From the NCBI GenBank assembly GCA_023144035.1, contig JAGLGM010000001.1, positions 237,764 to 301,763 of the forward strand: 64,000 nt of DNA, written 5' to 3'. Shown here piece by piece: positions 17,624 through 26,345 of the stretch (position 1 is the stretch's first letter; every line of letters starts with the position of its first letter). Both the position numbers and the translations under genes were made by a program. The stretch is from Candidatus Pacearchaeota archaeon. Lineage in GTDB: Archaea; Nanobdellota; Nanobdellia; Pacearchaeales; GW2011-AR1. A model generated the notes under the pieces. That model did no database searches. It worked only from the letters and a program-made list of their open reading frames with translations, and was not told the origin of the DNA.

Positions 17624-18768
17624 GAACCATCCTTAATTAAATTCAATAAAAATATTGCTAAAATTGCAACTCCTGATAAATATACAAACATTGTAGTATA
17701 ACTTATTTCCCACAAATAACCTGCAATTAAACCTCCGATTACACTTACTAAACCAATTGAAACATAATATAATCCATGTGCTGTTCCTTTTAATTCTCCA
17801 GATAAATCAGAAACATATGCTCTTTGATTAGTATCTGTAATAGCATAAACTACCCCATAAATTAAAAATAATACAGCCAATAGCCAAACATTCTCGGAAA
17901 AAACAAAACCTAATGTTACAAGTAAAAATAAAACATAACCCATTAACAAAACCTTTTTTCTTCCTATTTTATCAGATAGTTTCCCAAAAGGTATTGCAAA
18001 GAAAGCATAAGTAAGTGTAAACAAAGCATAAAAAATCATAGGGATAATAATACTTCCTGTAATTTCTTGAGCTCTTAACAACATAAACATATACAATCCA
18101 AAATTAGCTAATGTGAAAATAGAAACTACAAAAATAAAATATTTTAACCTTCTATCTAATTTTTTCAAGCCTTTAACTAATCCCTCTTTTACAGGTTTTG
18201 TTTTTTTCTCAGATACAAAAAATAAAGGAATTAAAGAAAATGCAGATATTCCAGCTGCAATAAAGATAATTATTTTAAATCCTAATTCAAATTTCCAAAA
18301 TAAAAATACAACTAATAAAATCCCAATAATTCCTCCTATGCTTTCAATTAATCTATGTAATCCAAAATCTCTTCCATGTTTTTTTGAAGCTACACTAATC
18401 ATTGCATCTCTAGGTGCATCTCTTAATTTCCCAAATCTTTCAAAAGAAATAAAACCAACTAATAATTGCCAAGAACCTGCAATTCCCATTAAAAATTTAA
18501 AAATTACAGAGAAAAAATATCCAAACAAAACTATTGGATTTCTTTTACCTAATTTATCTGAAAACCACCCTCCAAAAAATTTAAACAAACTTGAAAATCC
18601 TTCTCTTAAACCACTTAATAAACCTATAGCTACACCTCCTCCTCCAAGTGCTGTAATATAAAAAGGAAGAATAGGTGAAACCATTTCACTTCCAATTTCA
18701 TTAAATAAACTAGCCCCTCCAAGAAGTTTAATATTTCTCAAACTACCATTCCTCTTTTTTCTAGCCAT
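17620..18768 (-). CDS. Major facilitator superfamily transporter
   Basis: A 12-span MFS carrier of 382 residues. The N-half has the family signature GGWFSDKLGKRNPIVLFGY between spans 2 and 3. The C-half has the matching PFGKLSDKIGRKKVLLMGY, and the helix pair RDAPRDAMIS / TNQRAYVSDL is typical of a subgroup of prokaryotic drug- or metabolite-efflux-like MFS. The substrate cannot be told. ATG at 18768 follows a basic MARKKRNGSLR start. It is convergent with and overlaps FtsY by 4 bases. Confidence 0.88.
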   Translation of the reverse strand: MARKKRNGSLRNIKLLGGASLFNEIGSEMVSPILPFYITALGGGGVAIGLLSGLREGFSSLFKFFGGWFSDKLGKRNPIVLFGYFFSVIFKFLMGIAGSWQLLVGFISFERFGKLRDAPRDAMISVASKKHGRDFGLHRLIESIGGIIGILLVVFLFWKFELGFKIIIFIAAGISAFSLIPLFFVSEKKTKPVKEGLVKGLKKLDRRLKYFIFVVSIFTLANFGLYMFMLLRAQEITGSIIIPMIFYALFTLTYAFFAIPFGKLSDKIGRKKVLLMGYVLFLLVTLGFVFSENVWLLAVLFLIYGVVYAITDTNQRAYVSDLSGELKGTAHGLYYVSIGLVSVIGGLIAGYLWEISYTTMFVYLSGVAILAIFLLNLIKDGS

Positions 18769-18815
18769 GTTTTTCTAAAGAAATTCTATTTTATAATTCT
18801 TACTAAACTTAAAAT

Positions 18816-19232
18816 TCAAATCTTCTTTAATTTTTCAGCAACATCCTTAACTTCTTCTATTTTTTCTGCTGTTAGCATATTTTCTTCAGCATACTTTTTT
18901 ATAAGGTTAAATGACTTCAGCTTTTTTCCAAATTTATCCATCCAAGAATAACGAGGAAACAAAAGATAATGAAACCCTGTATCTGAATCTTCGCTTTGAA
19001 AAAAGTAAACTTTTTCTATTTTTAATTTATCTTTTAACACTTTTCTCCATTTAAGAATCAAATTACAAAATTCAGAATATTCTTGTTCTGAAAAATCCAA
19101 AATAGAATCAACATCTTTCTTTGAGCCAATAACTAAAAAACCAGGAATTGGAACTTCCCAATCTTGAAAAACTTTAAAATTTTCAGTTTCTTCAATAAGA
19201 CAATCTCTAAAAGGACATTCATTTTTTGCCAT
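18816..19232 (-). CDS. HIT-like fold protein without the histidine triad
   Basis: The opening CPFRDCLIEETENFKVFQDW and PIPGFLVIGSKKDVDSILD follow the strand pattern of HIT-family nucleotide hydrolases (C-F/C-I...V-D--P--PGH-LVI). Where HIT proteins have H-x-H-x-H the sequence reads DTGFHYLLFPRYSW, keeping at most one His, so classic nucleotidyl hydrolysis is unlikely. It may bind nucleotides without cleaving them. ATG at 19232 is preferred, since starting at 19277 adds a stray hydrophobic segment. It is divergent from SRP54, with about 50 bases between the starts. Confidence 0.6.
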   Translation of the reverse strand: MAKNECPFRDCLIEETENFKVFQDWEVPIPGFLVIGSKKDVDSILDFSEQEYSEFCNLILKWRKVLKDKLKIEKVYFFQSEDSDTGFHYLLFPRYSWMDKFGKKLKSFNLIKKYAEENMLTAEKIEEVKDVAEKLKKI

Positions 19233-19283
19233 AAAAACAACAAAAAACAAAACTTTAATAATGTATCTCCCACTCATTAAAAT

Positions 19284-20651
19284 ATGTTAGAAAGGTTAGG
19301 AGAAGTTATTAAAAAAGCAACAAATCGTATAGCTAATGCTATATTTCTTGATAAAAATCTTATGGATTCTATTGTAAGAGATTTACAAAGAGCTTTAATT
19401 GAAGCAGATGTAAATATTCTTTTAATTAAGAAAATAAGTGATAAGATAAAAAAAGAAGCTCTAGATGAAAGAATAAAAGGAGTTGAGAAAAAAGAACATG
19501 TTATCAAACTATTACATGATGAACTAACAAATATTTTAGGAGAACATATTCAATTAAAACTTAAAAAAACACAAAATAAAATAATTCTCTTAGGATTATA
19601 TGGAGCAGGTAAAACAACTACAATTGCTAAATTAGGAAATTATTTTGCAAAACGAGGAAGTAAAGTTGCTTTAGTTGGATTAGATGTTCATAGACCTGCT
19701 GCAAAAGAACAATTAAGACAATTAGCAGAAAAAAACAAATTAAATTGTTTTATTGATGAAAAAGAAAACAATGCAATAAAAACTTGGAAAAAATTTGAAA
19801 AAGATTTAAAAAAATATGATTTAATTTTAATTGATACTGCAGGAAGACATAGTTTAGATAAAGAATTAATCAAAGAAATAACAGCCTTAAATAAAGAAAT
19901 AAAACCTACAGAGTCAATTTTAGTTATGCCTGCAGATATTGGACAAGCTGCAAAAAAACAAGCTCAAGAATTTAAAGATGCTGTAAAAATTTCAGGTGTA
20001 ATTATTACTCGTATGGATTCTACTGCAAAAGGAGGAGGAGCCTTAACAGCATGTGGAGAAACAAAAGCCCCTGTTTATTTTATAGCAACAGGTGAAAAAA
20101 TAAATGATCTTGAAGAATTTAATCCTGAATCATTTTTATCTAGACTTTTAGGAATGGGTGATTTACAAACTTTAATTGAAAAAGTAAAATCTGTTACAAA
20201 CGAAGGTAAGCAAGAAGAAATGCAAAAAAGATTAGAAGAAGGAAAACTAACTTTAGATGATGTTATTGAACAAGTTAAATCGATGGGTGATATGGGGGGA
20301 TTTGATAAAATAAAATCAATGATTCCTGGATTAGGAAATGCAAAAATTCCAGAAGGAATGTTAGGAACTCAAGAAGAAAAAATAAAGAAATGGGAGCACA
20401 TTATAAAATCAATGACTTCTGAAGAAAAAAACAACCCTGAAATATTAAAAAAACAAACTTCAAGAATAGCAAGGATTGCTAAAGGTTCTGGTGTAAATAA
20501 TAGTGATGTTCGTTCACTCCTCAAACAATATGATATGTTAAGTGAAATGATAAAGGGCGGATCAGATATAGATATGTCACAAGGTTTTTCACAAAAACAA
20601 ATGCAAAAGTTAATGAAGAAGTTTGGTAAAAAGAAAATGCGGAGGATGTGA
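19284..20651 (+). CDS. srp54: Signal recognition particle protein SRP54
   Basis: SRP54 is the GTPase that binds signal peptides and 7S RNA. It has the N domain (1-90) and the G domain with GLYGAGKTTT at 104-113, LDVHRPAAKEQL, DTAGRH and TRMDSTAKGGGAL. The M domain from about 300 carries methionine-rich helices, the RNA-binding SRIARIAKGSGV and a C-terminal Gln/Met/Lys tail. The length of 455 is normal. The last 29 bases overlap the next gene in another frame. Confidence 0.97.
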   Translation: MLERLGEVIKKATNRIANAIFLDKNLMDSIVRDLQRALIEADVNILLIKKISDKIKKEALDERIKGVEKKEHVIKLLHDELTNILGEHIQLKLKKTQNKIILLGLYGAGKTTTIAKLGNYFAKRGSKVALVGLDVHRPAAKEQLRQLAEKNKLNCFIDEKENNAIKTWKKFEKDLKKYDLILIDTAGRHSLDKELIKEITALNKEIKPTESILVMPADIGQAAKKQAQEFKDAVKISGVIITRMDSTAKGGGALTACGETKAPVYFIATGEKINDLEEFNPESFLSRLLGMGDLQTLIEKVKSVTNEGKQEEMQKRLEEGKLTLDDVIEQVKSMGDMGGFDKIKSMIPGLGNAKIPEGMLGTQEEKIKKWEHIIKSMTSEEKNNPEILKKQTSRIARIAKGSGVNNSDVRSLLKQYDMLSEMIKGGSDIDMSQGFSQKQMQKLMKKFGKKKMRRM

Positions 20652-21084
20652 GATAAAAAAAGAAGAAGAAAGTTTTTTTGATCAAATTACAGAATTTTTA
20701 GAATATTTAGGAAAAACAGGCCATAATGAAAAAGCTAGAACAAAAACAAATTTAATTAAAAAGTTTAGTAAAGAAAAATTTGAAAATGTTTTTGATTTCT
20801 GTTTCAATAATCGCTTTGTTGAATATGATTTACCAACAAAAGATAACATAATTCGCATCGCCATAAAAGGAATTAGATTTTTAGAAGACCATAATCAAAA
20901 AAAGGTTCTTAGTGAACATAATAAAACAACTCTTTATCTTACAACAATTTTAGTCTTAACAACAATTTTAGCAACATTTATAGGGATAAGATTAACTAGT
21001 CCAATTTTATTAATAATTATCTATGGAATTATTGTTTTAGGCGTAACAAGAATCTTTAAAAAAAACAAGATTATAAAAGTATAA
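20623..21084 (+). CDS. Winged-helix-like protein with two C-terminal membrane spans
   Basis: After a charged head, about residues 15-90 look like a winged helix (FFDQITEFLEYLGKTGHNEK... FCFNNRFVEYDL...NIIRIAIKGIRFLED). Two hydrophobic spans follow at about 102-121 and 125-142. This resembles small membrane-tethered wHTH proteins common in DPANN genomes. The start is uncertain: only TTG at 20623 lies in frame, 29 bases inside SRP54, with GGAGG at 20641-20645 slightly later. Co-transcription with SRP54 is likely. The DNA target or role is unknown. Confidence 0.55.
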   Translation: MVKRKCGGCEIKKEEESFFDQITEFLEYLGKTGHNEKARTKTNLIKKFSKEKFENVFDFCFNNRFVEYDLPTKDNIIRIAIKGIRFLEDHNQKKVLSEHNKTTLYLTTILVLTTILATFIGIRLTSPILLIIIYGIIVLGVTRIFKKNKIIKV

Positions 21085-21124
21085 AATAAAACCAACAACT
21101 TCAATTTCAAAACCTCAAAACTAA

Positions 21125-21805
21125 TCACTCCTCCCTTAGATTTCCTTCGAGACCTCTAATCTTCCCATTCTGAACTAATTTAAATCTTGTAAAAAATTTA
21201 TAAGGTTTAATTTTTTTACCATCCTTTGTTGCAGAAGCTGTAACAGGAAAAGAAAAAACAAAAATATCTCCTGGCTCTTCCTCAACAACTTCTCCAGGAT
21301 TACAAAAATATCTTACATTATTTCCTTTTTCCATTCTTTCTAATTTAACTGAATAAGGAACTCCTAAAATAACAAGATGGATACTATCTTTCAAAAGATT
21401 ATTTTCAAAGTCATCAAATGCTTCAGGTAAAAGTTTATATTTCTTGTCAAATATCTTTCCTTCTAAAGAAGCTCTTTCTACCCTTGGTTTACATCTAATT
21501 GAAGAGTAATTATCTAAAACATAACAAGAATCTTTAAATGAATAATCAAATATTTCTTTTCTTGAATTCCAAATTCCACGATTAAAAATTTCCTGATAAG
21601 TTGAATCATTTATTTTATTAAAATTCATTTCATAAACTTTCATAATGGAAAAGCTCATCTCATTAGAATCCTTTTCAAAATAGCCTAATTTAGGATTAAA
21701 ACGCCCCTCTCCTTTCATACGAAAATCAAAATGAACCTTCTCCTGAGAAAAAGCCATACTTGATAAAAAAATTAAACTACTTAGAAGAATCTTCTTAAGT
21801 TTCAT
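21125..21805 (-). CDS. Secreted protein of unknown function (226 aa)
   Basis: A Sec-type signal peptide MKLKKILLSSLIFLSSMAFS ends before QEKVHF. The mature part is beta-rich and opens HFDFRMKGEGRFNPKLGYF, with FDYSFKDSCYVLDNYSSIRC holding two cysteines. The overall pattern recalls DUF3108-like periplasmic/outer-surface beta proteins, but that is a weak impression. The short bacterial-looking signal (SSMAFSQ) is unlike its neighbours and may indicate gene acquisition from bacteria. ATG at 21805 is used rather than TTG at 21817. Confidence 0.5.
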   Translation of the reverse strand: MKLKKILLSSLIFLSSMAFSQEKVHFDFRMKGEGRFNPKLGYFEKDSNEMSFSIMKVYEMNFNKINDSTYQEIFNRGIWNSRKEIFDYSFKDSCYVLDNYSSIRCKPRVERASLEGKIFDKKYKLLPEAFDDFENNLLKDSIHLVILGVPYSVKLERMEKGNNVRYFCNPGEVVEEEPGDIFVFSFPVTASATKDGKKIKPYKFFTRFKLVQNGKIRGLEGNLREE

Positions 21806-21894
21806 AAAAACAAACAAAAAAACTTAATATAAAAAGATTTAGTAACAAAAATTCACAGGACAAAACTTAAAACTATTTCTTTCCTCATTTATCT

Positions 21895-22557
21895 ATGGTC
21901 TCTAAATTAATAGCTCAAGGTGCAGGAAAATCAAAGATTTGCGCACCCAGCAAATCAAAACTTATCGCGCAGGGGGCGGAAGCAAAAATACTTCTTTCAG
22001 ATAAAACAATCACAAAAGATAGAATTGTAAAATCATATAGAATTCCTAAACTTGATAATAAAATTAGAAAGTCTAGAACAAAAGCAGAAACAAAGCTTCT
22101 AAACAAAGCTTCTAAAATAATTAATATTCCAACGCCAATTATTGAAGACAAAGATAAATTTCAAATAAAAATGCCTTTTATCGACGGAAAAAAACTTTCA
22201 GACAACTTAAACAAATTCCCTCTTTTAAAACAAAAACAAATTTGTAAACAAATTGGACAAGATGTTGCAAAAATTCATGATGAAAATATTATTCATGGAG
22301 ACCTCACAACTTCAAATATGATCTTAAAAGACAATTTAATTTTCTTCATAGATTTTGGATTAGGATATATAAGTCATAAATTTGAAGACAAAGCAGTTGA
22401 TATTCATTTATTTAAACAAGCACTTGAAGCAAAACATTTTCAAAATTGGGAAATTCTTTTCAAGGAATTTGAAAAATCATACAGTAAATCAAAAGACGCC
22501 AAAATAATATTTGAAAGATTAAAAGCAGTAGAAAAACGTGGAAGATATAAACATTAA
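21895..22557 (+). CDS. bud32: Bud32/PRPK kinase of the KEOPS complex
   Basis: Bud32 is the small kinase/ATPase that works with Kae1, Pcc1 and Cgi121 to make t6A37 in ANN-decoding tRNAs. The N-lobe has KLIAQGAEAKI and the lysine in RIVKSYR. The C-lobe carries the catalytic IIHGDLTTSNMIL and metal-binding FIDFGLGY (DFG). The tail KAVEKRGRYKH is the family's C-terminus, with conserved RGR. The protein is unusual at its N-terminus: SKLIAQGA occurs twice (residues 3-10 and 21-28), separated by a GC-richer insert. Kae1 is a separate gene not seen here. Confidence 0.93.
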   Translation: MVSKLIAQGAGKSKICAPSKSKLIAQGAEAKILLSDKTITKDRIVKSYRIPKLDNKIRKSRTKAETKLLNKASKIINIPTPIIEDKDKFQIKMPFIDGKKLSDNLNKFPLLKQKQICKQIGQDVAKIHDENIIHGDLTTSNMILKDNLIFFIDFGLGYISHKFEDKAVDIHLFKQALEAKHFQNWEILFKEFEKSYSKSKDAKIIFERLKAVEKRGRYKH

Positions 22558-22562
22558 ATTAT

Positions 22563-23411
22563 TTAAATTTCAAAAAAAGTAGAAACTAAATCATTTAATT
22601 CATTTGTATCATCATAAATTCCTTTAAAGGAATTAGAATTGTCAAAACCACATGTAACTTTATAAGTTCCGGGAGGAAGACTTTCTTGAAAATTCCCTGA
22701 ATCTATAGAGAATTTAATTCTTTCTCCTTTAGAAAAAACATCTACTCCATTAAACCATTTAGCCAAGAAAAAATCTTTTCCAAAAAACTTTGCAAATCCA
22801 TAATCTCCTTTACCAAAACAACGATAATTACCAGTTCCTTTTCTTGGAGACTCTCTATCAAAACCAAATTGAAGACATCCCTCTACAATATCATTTGGTC
22901 CATTATTTTTCAAAACAACAGAATATTTATTCTTACCTAAATTACATTTAATTGCCTCAATATCTATATTCAAGTCATCTTTTTCTGTAATAAAGAAATC
23001 AAAAGATAATTCTTCCTCTTCTAATGAATTAAGATCTTTTACAACCAATGTAAAAACATTTTTCCCTTCATTAAAAAAAGAAGGTTGAGCAAACCCATAT
23101 TCTACACTCTCACCTAAATCTAAAAAACCCTTTCCCTCATTAATCCCTTCAAAACAATCAGTTGAACAAGTTCCAACATTACCATTAACATATTCTTTTA
23201 TTTCTAAATTTCCTGTTTTAGAATTATCTTCATTTAAAATGCTAAATTTAAAATAAGAAAAGGTATCAAAAAATAAATTATCTTTATCTGTAAGAATTTT
23301 CTCTTTAAATTCTGAGTCATATTGATAAGCTCCCTCATAATTAATTGTAATTGAACTTACAAAATTAAGTAAAAGAATAAGAAAAACCAAAGTAAAAATT
23401 AATCTCTTCAT
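22563..23411 (-). CDS. Secreted beta-domain protein (282 aa), CARDB-like
   Basis: A signal peptide (MKRLIFTLVFLILLLNFVSS) precedes beta-sandwich-like segments: NVFTLVVKDLNSLEEEELSF, then KYSVVLKNNGPNDIVEGCL, which resembles CARDB adhesion domains (V-VKNNG motif). Cysteines are paired (GTCSTDCF, CFGKGDYG, TCGF). It probably sits on the cell surface or in the envelope. There is no membrane anchor at the C-terminus. It is convergent with Bud32, 5 bases apart. Confidence 0.5.
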   Translation of the reverse strand: MKRLIFTLVFLILLLNFVSSITINYEGAYQYDSEFKEKILTDKDNLFFDTFSYFKFSILNEDNSKTGNLEIKEYVNGNVGTCSTDCFEGINEGKGFLDLGESVEYGFAQPSFFNEGKNVFTLVVKDLNSLEEEELSFDFFITEKDDLNIDIEAIKCNLGKNKYSVVLKNNGPNDIVEGCLQFGFDRESPRKGTGNYRCFGKGDYGFAKFFGKDFFLAKWFNGVDVFSKGERIKFSIDSGNFQESLPPGTYKVTCGFDNSNSFKGIYDDTNELNDLVSTFFEI

Positions 23412-23554
23412 AATTTAAAAAAACTATTATCCTTTAAAAATATTTCTAATTTTATTTATCTAAATATTCTGTAGACCAAAGTAAAAATTCTTTGTTCCCC
23501 ATCAATATACAAACCAAAATTCTTTTTTAACAATTTATCTTTTAGAAAATATAT

Positions 23555-23618
23555 ATAGCCCCACCAGGATCCTCGTTAGAGGTTCTTGTGCCATTTGGTA
23601 TCGAACCTTGGTTCGAAA
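23555..23618 (-). repeat. Duplicated 3' end of tRNA-Gln with two small hairpins
   Basis: ATAGCCCCACCAGGAT at 23555-23570 repeats exactly at 23618-23633, the 3' end of tRNA-Gln. Between the copies are a CCTC-GTTA-GAGG hairpin and a near-palindrome TCGAACCTTGGTTCGA holding a T-loop-like TTCGAACC. It looks like a collapsed tRNA copy or a tiny integration footprint (attL/attR-like), because integrases often duplicate tRNA 3' ends. No coding sequence is present. Confidence 0.5.
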
Positions 23619-23691
23619 TAGCCCCACCAGGATTCGAACCTGGGTCCCAGCCTTCAAAGGGCTGTATACTTGACCACTATACTATGGGGCT
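23619..23691 (-). tRNA. tRNA-Gln (UUG)
   Basis: On the minus strand the acceptor AGCCCCA pairs with TGGGGCT, with discriminator A. The anticodon stem-loop CAGCC-CTTTGAA-GGCTG gives anticodon UUG. The T-arm is CCAGG-TTCGAAT-CCTGG. CCA is not encoded. Its 3' end is duplicated 63 bases downstream. Confidence 0.93.
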
Positions 23692-23737
23692 ATAGAAAAA
23701 ATATCCAATCTAGATTTATAAGGGTTTTGTTATATTT

Positions 23738-24532
23738 TTATTCAAACAAACTTTCATAAAAGATAGTTCGATTAATATCTTGCCTTTTTGGTTTAATCCA
23801 CCTAAACATTCTCTTCATTTTTATTGGTTTATGTTTTTTACCTAATAAAGAAGCTGCAAGTCTGTTAATTTCATCAGTAACTTCTGATTTTGGATTATGT
23901 TGGGCATGTGTTTTAAACTTAGATTGAGCTTTAGGTACATTAATATCATGTGGTAAAACAGCCATTACAGGAATTTCTGTTGTCTTTTCAATATCATTTG
24001 CAGATAATTCAAAATTCTTTTTATACACTTTATTAATAATTAAACCTGTTAATGGAGCCCCTCTTTGTTTAATCATCTTAGCAGTCTTTAAAGTAGTACT
24101 CATTGTTGGATAATCAGGTGTTGTAACAATAAATATATTATCAGCTGCATTCATAACACCTCTTGATTCTTCATTTAAAGAAGGAGGAGAGTCAATAATA
24201 ATTAAATCATACTTTCTCTTTAAACCTTTTAATTTATCTTTTAATTTTAAAGGGTTTACTTGAGATTTATTATGCAATGAAGAAGGAATTATATCAAAAT
24301 TTTCCAATTTATGAACAGCATCTTTTGGATTTATTTCTCCTCTTAAAACATGATGAAGTGTTTTCTCAGGGTCAATAACATTTAAATGAAGCCCTAAATT
24401 CGGAGCAGATAAATTTCCATCAACTAATAAAACCTTTTTTCCAAACTTAGAAAGAGCATCTCCTAATGCTGTTACAGTAGAAGTTTTACCCACACCACCT
24501 TTTAAGCTAAGAATACTTATTATCTTACCCAT
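23738..24532 (-). CDS. MinD/ParA-family ATPase
   Basis: A deviant-Walker P-loop ATPase of the MinD/ParA type. It has the signature lysine and P-loop KGGVGKTS (11-18), switch I VDGNLSAPNLGLHL, Walker B-like YDLIIIDSPPSL and late VTTPDYPTMS. Such proteins position membrane or DNA-linked complexes; archaeal MinD homologues place archaella and chemoreceptors rather than the division ring. The C-terminal tail (KHKPIKMKRMFRWIKPKRQD) is basic and amphipathic, consistent with membrane binding. The gene is divergent from uS15. Confidence 0.9.
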   Translation of the reverse strand: MGKIISILSLKGGVGKTSTVTALGDALSKFGKKVLLVDGNLSAPNLGLHLNVIDPEKTLHHVLRGEINPKDAVHKLENFDIIPSSLHNKSQVNPLKLKDKLKGLKRKYDLIIIDSPPSLNEESRGVMNAADNIFIVTTPDYPTMSTTLKTAKMIKQRGAPLTGLIINKVYKKNFELSANDIEKTTEIPVMAVLPHDINVPKAQSKFKTHAQHNPKSEVTDEINRLAASLLGKKHKPIKMKRMFRWIKPKRQDINRTIFYESLFE

Positions 24533-24602
24533 ACTTTATCTAATTTTTTATTATTTAAAAATCCTACCAAAGCTTTAAAAAACATAATCACGAACTAATA
24601 AA

Positions 24603-24941
24603 ATGCCAAAAGCAAAAGAAGTTAAAAAACCAGAAAAAGCAAAAAAACTCTCTCAAAAAGATTATGAAAAAAAAGTCTTAGAGTTAGCAAAAAAAGGAAT
24701 TACTAGTGAAAAAATAGGAGAATCATTAAAAAGAGAAGGAATTCATTCAAAAGAATATTCCAAAAAAATTTCTAAAATACTTGGAGACAAATATATTAAT
24801 CCAGATTTAAAAAATGTGGAAGTTAAGTTAGAAAGAATAAAAAAACATTATACTGAAAATAAGCAAGATAAGAGATCTATGAGAGAAAAAGATAGGGTTT
24901 TTGCACAGTTAAGAAAGTTGAAGAAGTATTTCAAAGTGTAA
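24603..24941 (+). CDS. rps15: Small ribosomal subunit protein uS15
   Basis: uS15 binds the central domain of 16S rRNA. The archaeal form has an N-terminal extension, seen here as KKVLELAKKGITSEKIGESL plus GIHSKEYSKKISKILGDKY. The core helices (VEVKLERIKKHYTENKQDKRS, then FAQLRKLKKYFKV) fit the family. At 112 residues it is shorter than most archaeal versions (about 150). It sits 20 bases before a DHH phosphoesterase gene, a classic archaeal rps15-recJ pair. Confidence 0.88.
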   Translation: MPKAKEVKKPEKAKKLSQKDYEKKVLELAKKGITSEKIGESLKREGIHSKEYSKKISKILGDKYINPDLKNVEVKLERIKKHYTENKQDKRSMREKDRVFAQLRKLKKYFKV

Positions 24942-24961
24942 TAATTAAATTAATTTTTAAG

Positions 24962-26299
24962 ATGGAAAAAGAGGAAATTTCTTTAGAAGAAAAAATAAAA
25001 TATGTCGTTAAGAAATTCTTAGATAAATCAAAAGATAAAGAAATTCAAATTATAAGTCATTTTGACACAGACGGCATTACTTCTGCTGCAATAATGGTTC
25101 AAGCTCTAAAAAAGTTAGATAAAAAATTTTCTTTAAAAATTGTGAAAAGTTTAGAGGAACAATTTATTCATGATCTTCCTAAAGAAAAATTAACCTTGTT
25201 TTTAGATTTAGCATCTGGAAGTTTAAAACATATAGAAGAATCAAAATTAGAAGATGTGTTTATAATAGATCACCATGAAGTAGTTCATAAAATTCCAAAA
25301 AAAGTTACAATAATAAATTCTGAATTACATAATAATCAAAAAATGAGTGGATCTTGTTTAACTTATTTATTTTGTAAGGAAATAGATGAAAAAAACAAGG
25401 AATTTGCTAAATTAGGTATATTAGGTATGATTGGAGATATGCTTGAAAAAGAAATTGATAAATTAAATAATGGTATTTTAGATGATGGAGAAATTAAAAG
25501 AAAAAGAGGGTTAGTTATTTATCCTTCAACAAGACCTTTAAATAGAACTTTAGAATTTTCCTCAAATCCTTATATCCCAAAAGTAACAGGAGATATAAAA
25601 GGAGTTTTAGAATTATTAAGAGAAGTTGAATTAGGTCCTGTGAACGGAAAATACAAAAGTTTAATTGAATTAAATGAAGAAGAAATGGAAAGATTAGTTA
25701 CAGCAATTATATTAAGAAATCCTAAAGCAAAAGATAAAGAAATAATTGGAGATATTTTTTTAATAAAACTTTTTAATAAACTTGAAGATGCTCGTGAATT
25801 AAGTGCAAAAATAAATGCTTGTTCTAGATTTGGAGAAAGTGAAACTGCTTTACAATTATGTATGGAAATTCCTTCTGCTAAAAAAAGAGCAGAATCAATA
25901 CATGCAAAATACAAACAACAATTATTATCTGGATTAAGATTTGCTTCAGAAGCAGAAAAAACAGAAGGTAAAAAATTTGTAATAATAAATGCAAAACACC
26001 ACATAAAAGATACAATGATTGGAACTATTGCAAGCATTCTATCACATTCCGCATTATATGAAGAAGGAACAATAATAATTACAATGGCACATTATGACAA
26101 TAAAATAAAAGTTTCTTCAAGGATTGTTGGAGAAAATGGTAGAAACGCTCGAGAAGTTCTAAACTCTGTTATTGAAGAAATTGGTGGAGAAGTCGGAGGT
26201 CATAAAAATGCAGCAGGATGTATAATTTCTCAAGAAAAAGAAAATGAATTTTTAACTTCTTTAAAAAAGAATCTTGAATTAGAATTAATTAAGATTTAA
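24962..26299 (+). CDS. DHH-family phosphoesterase, RecJ-like (GAN/Cdc45 relative)
   Basis: This is a DHH/DHHA1 phosphoesterase. Motif I is SHFDTDGITSA (D35, D37), motif II FLDLASG (D82) and motif III IDHHEV (DHH at 103-105), with GMIGDM further on. The DHHA1 C-terminus has GGEVGGHKNAAGCIIS. The full set of acidic residues suggests an active manganese-dependent 5'-3' nuclease. In archaea such proteins (GAN) join GINS and MCM; a GINS gene is in this window. The pairing with uS15 is conserved in archaea. 445 residues is normal. Confidence 0.9.
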   Translation: MEKEEISLEEKIKYVVKKFLDKSKDKEIQIISHFDTDGITSAAIMVQALKKLDKKFSLKIVKSLEEQFIHDLPKEKLTLFLDLASGSLKHIEESKLEDVFIIDHHEVVHKIPKKVTIINSELHNNQKMSGSCLTYLFCKEIDEKNKEFAKLGILGMIGDMLEKEIDKLNNGILDDGEIKRKRGLVIYPSTRPLNRTLEFSSNPYIPKVTGDIKGVLELLREVELGPVNGKYKSLIELNEEEMERLVTAIILRNPKAKDKEIIGDIFLIKLFNKLEDARELSAKINACSRFGESETALQLCMEIPSAKKRAESIHAKYKQQLLSGLRFASEAEKTEGKKFVIINAKHHIKDTMIGTIASILSHSALYEEGTIIITMAHYDNKIKVSSRIVGENGRNAREVLNSVIEEIGGEVGGHKNAAGCIISQEKENEFLTSLKKNLELELIKI

Positions 26300-26345
26300 A
26301 ACCACACATCAAAACTCTTAAAAACCACATACTTATTCTAATTAC

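Noticed and set aside
18113..18661. 182-residue plus-strand frame opposite the MFS gene
   Set aside because: The minus strand encodes a clear 12-span transporter; the plus frame has no recognisable features.
19232..19277. Signal peptide on the HIT-like protein (start at 19277)
   Set aside because: The hydrophobic head appears only with the upstream start, which lies in the SRP54 promoter region, and the fold is cytosolic.
25570..26037. 155-residue minus frame opposite the DHH phosphoesterase gene
   Set aside because: The plus strand has all DHH/DHHA1 motifs in this stretch; the antisense frame is a shadow.
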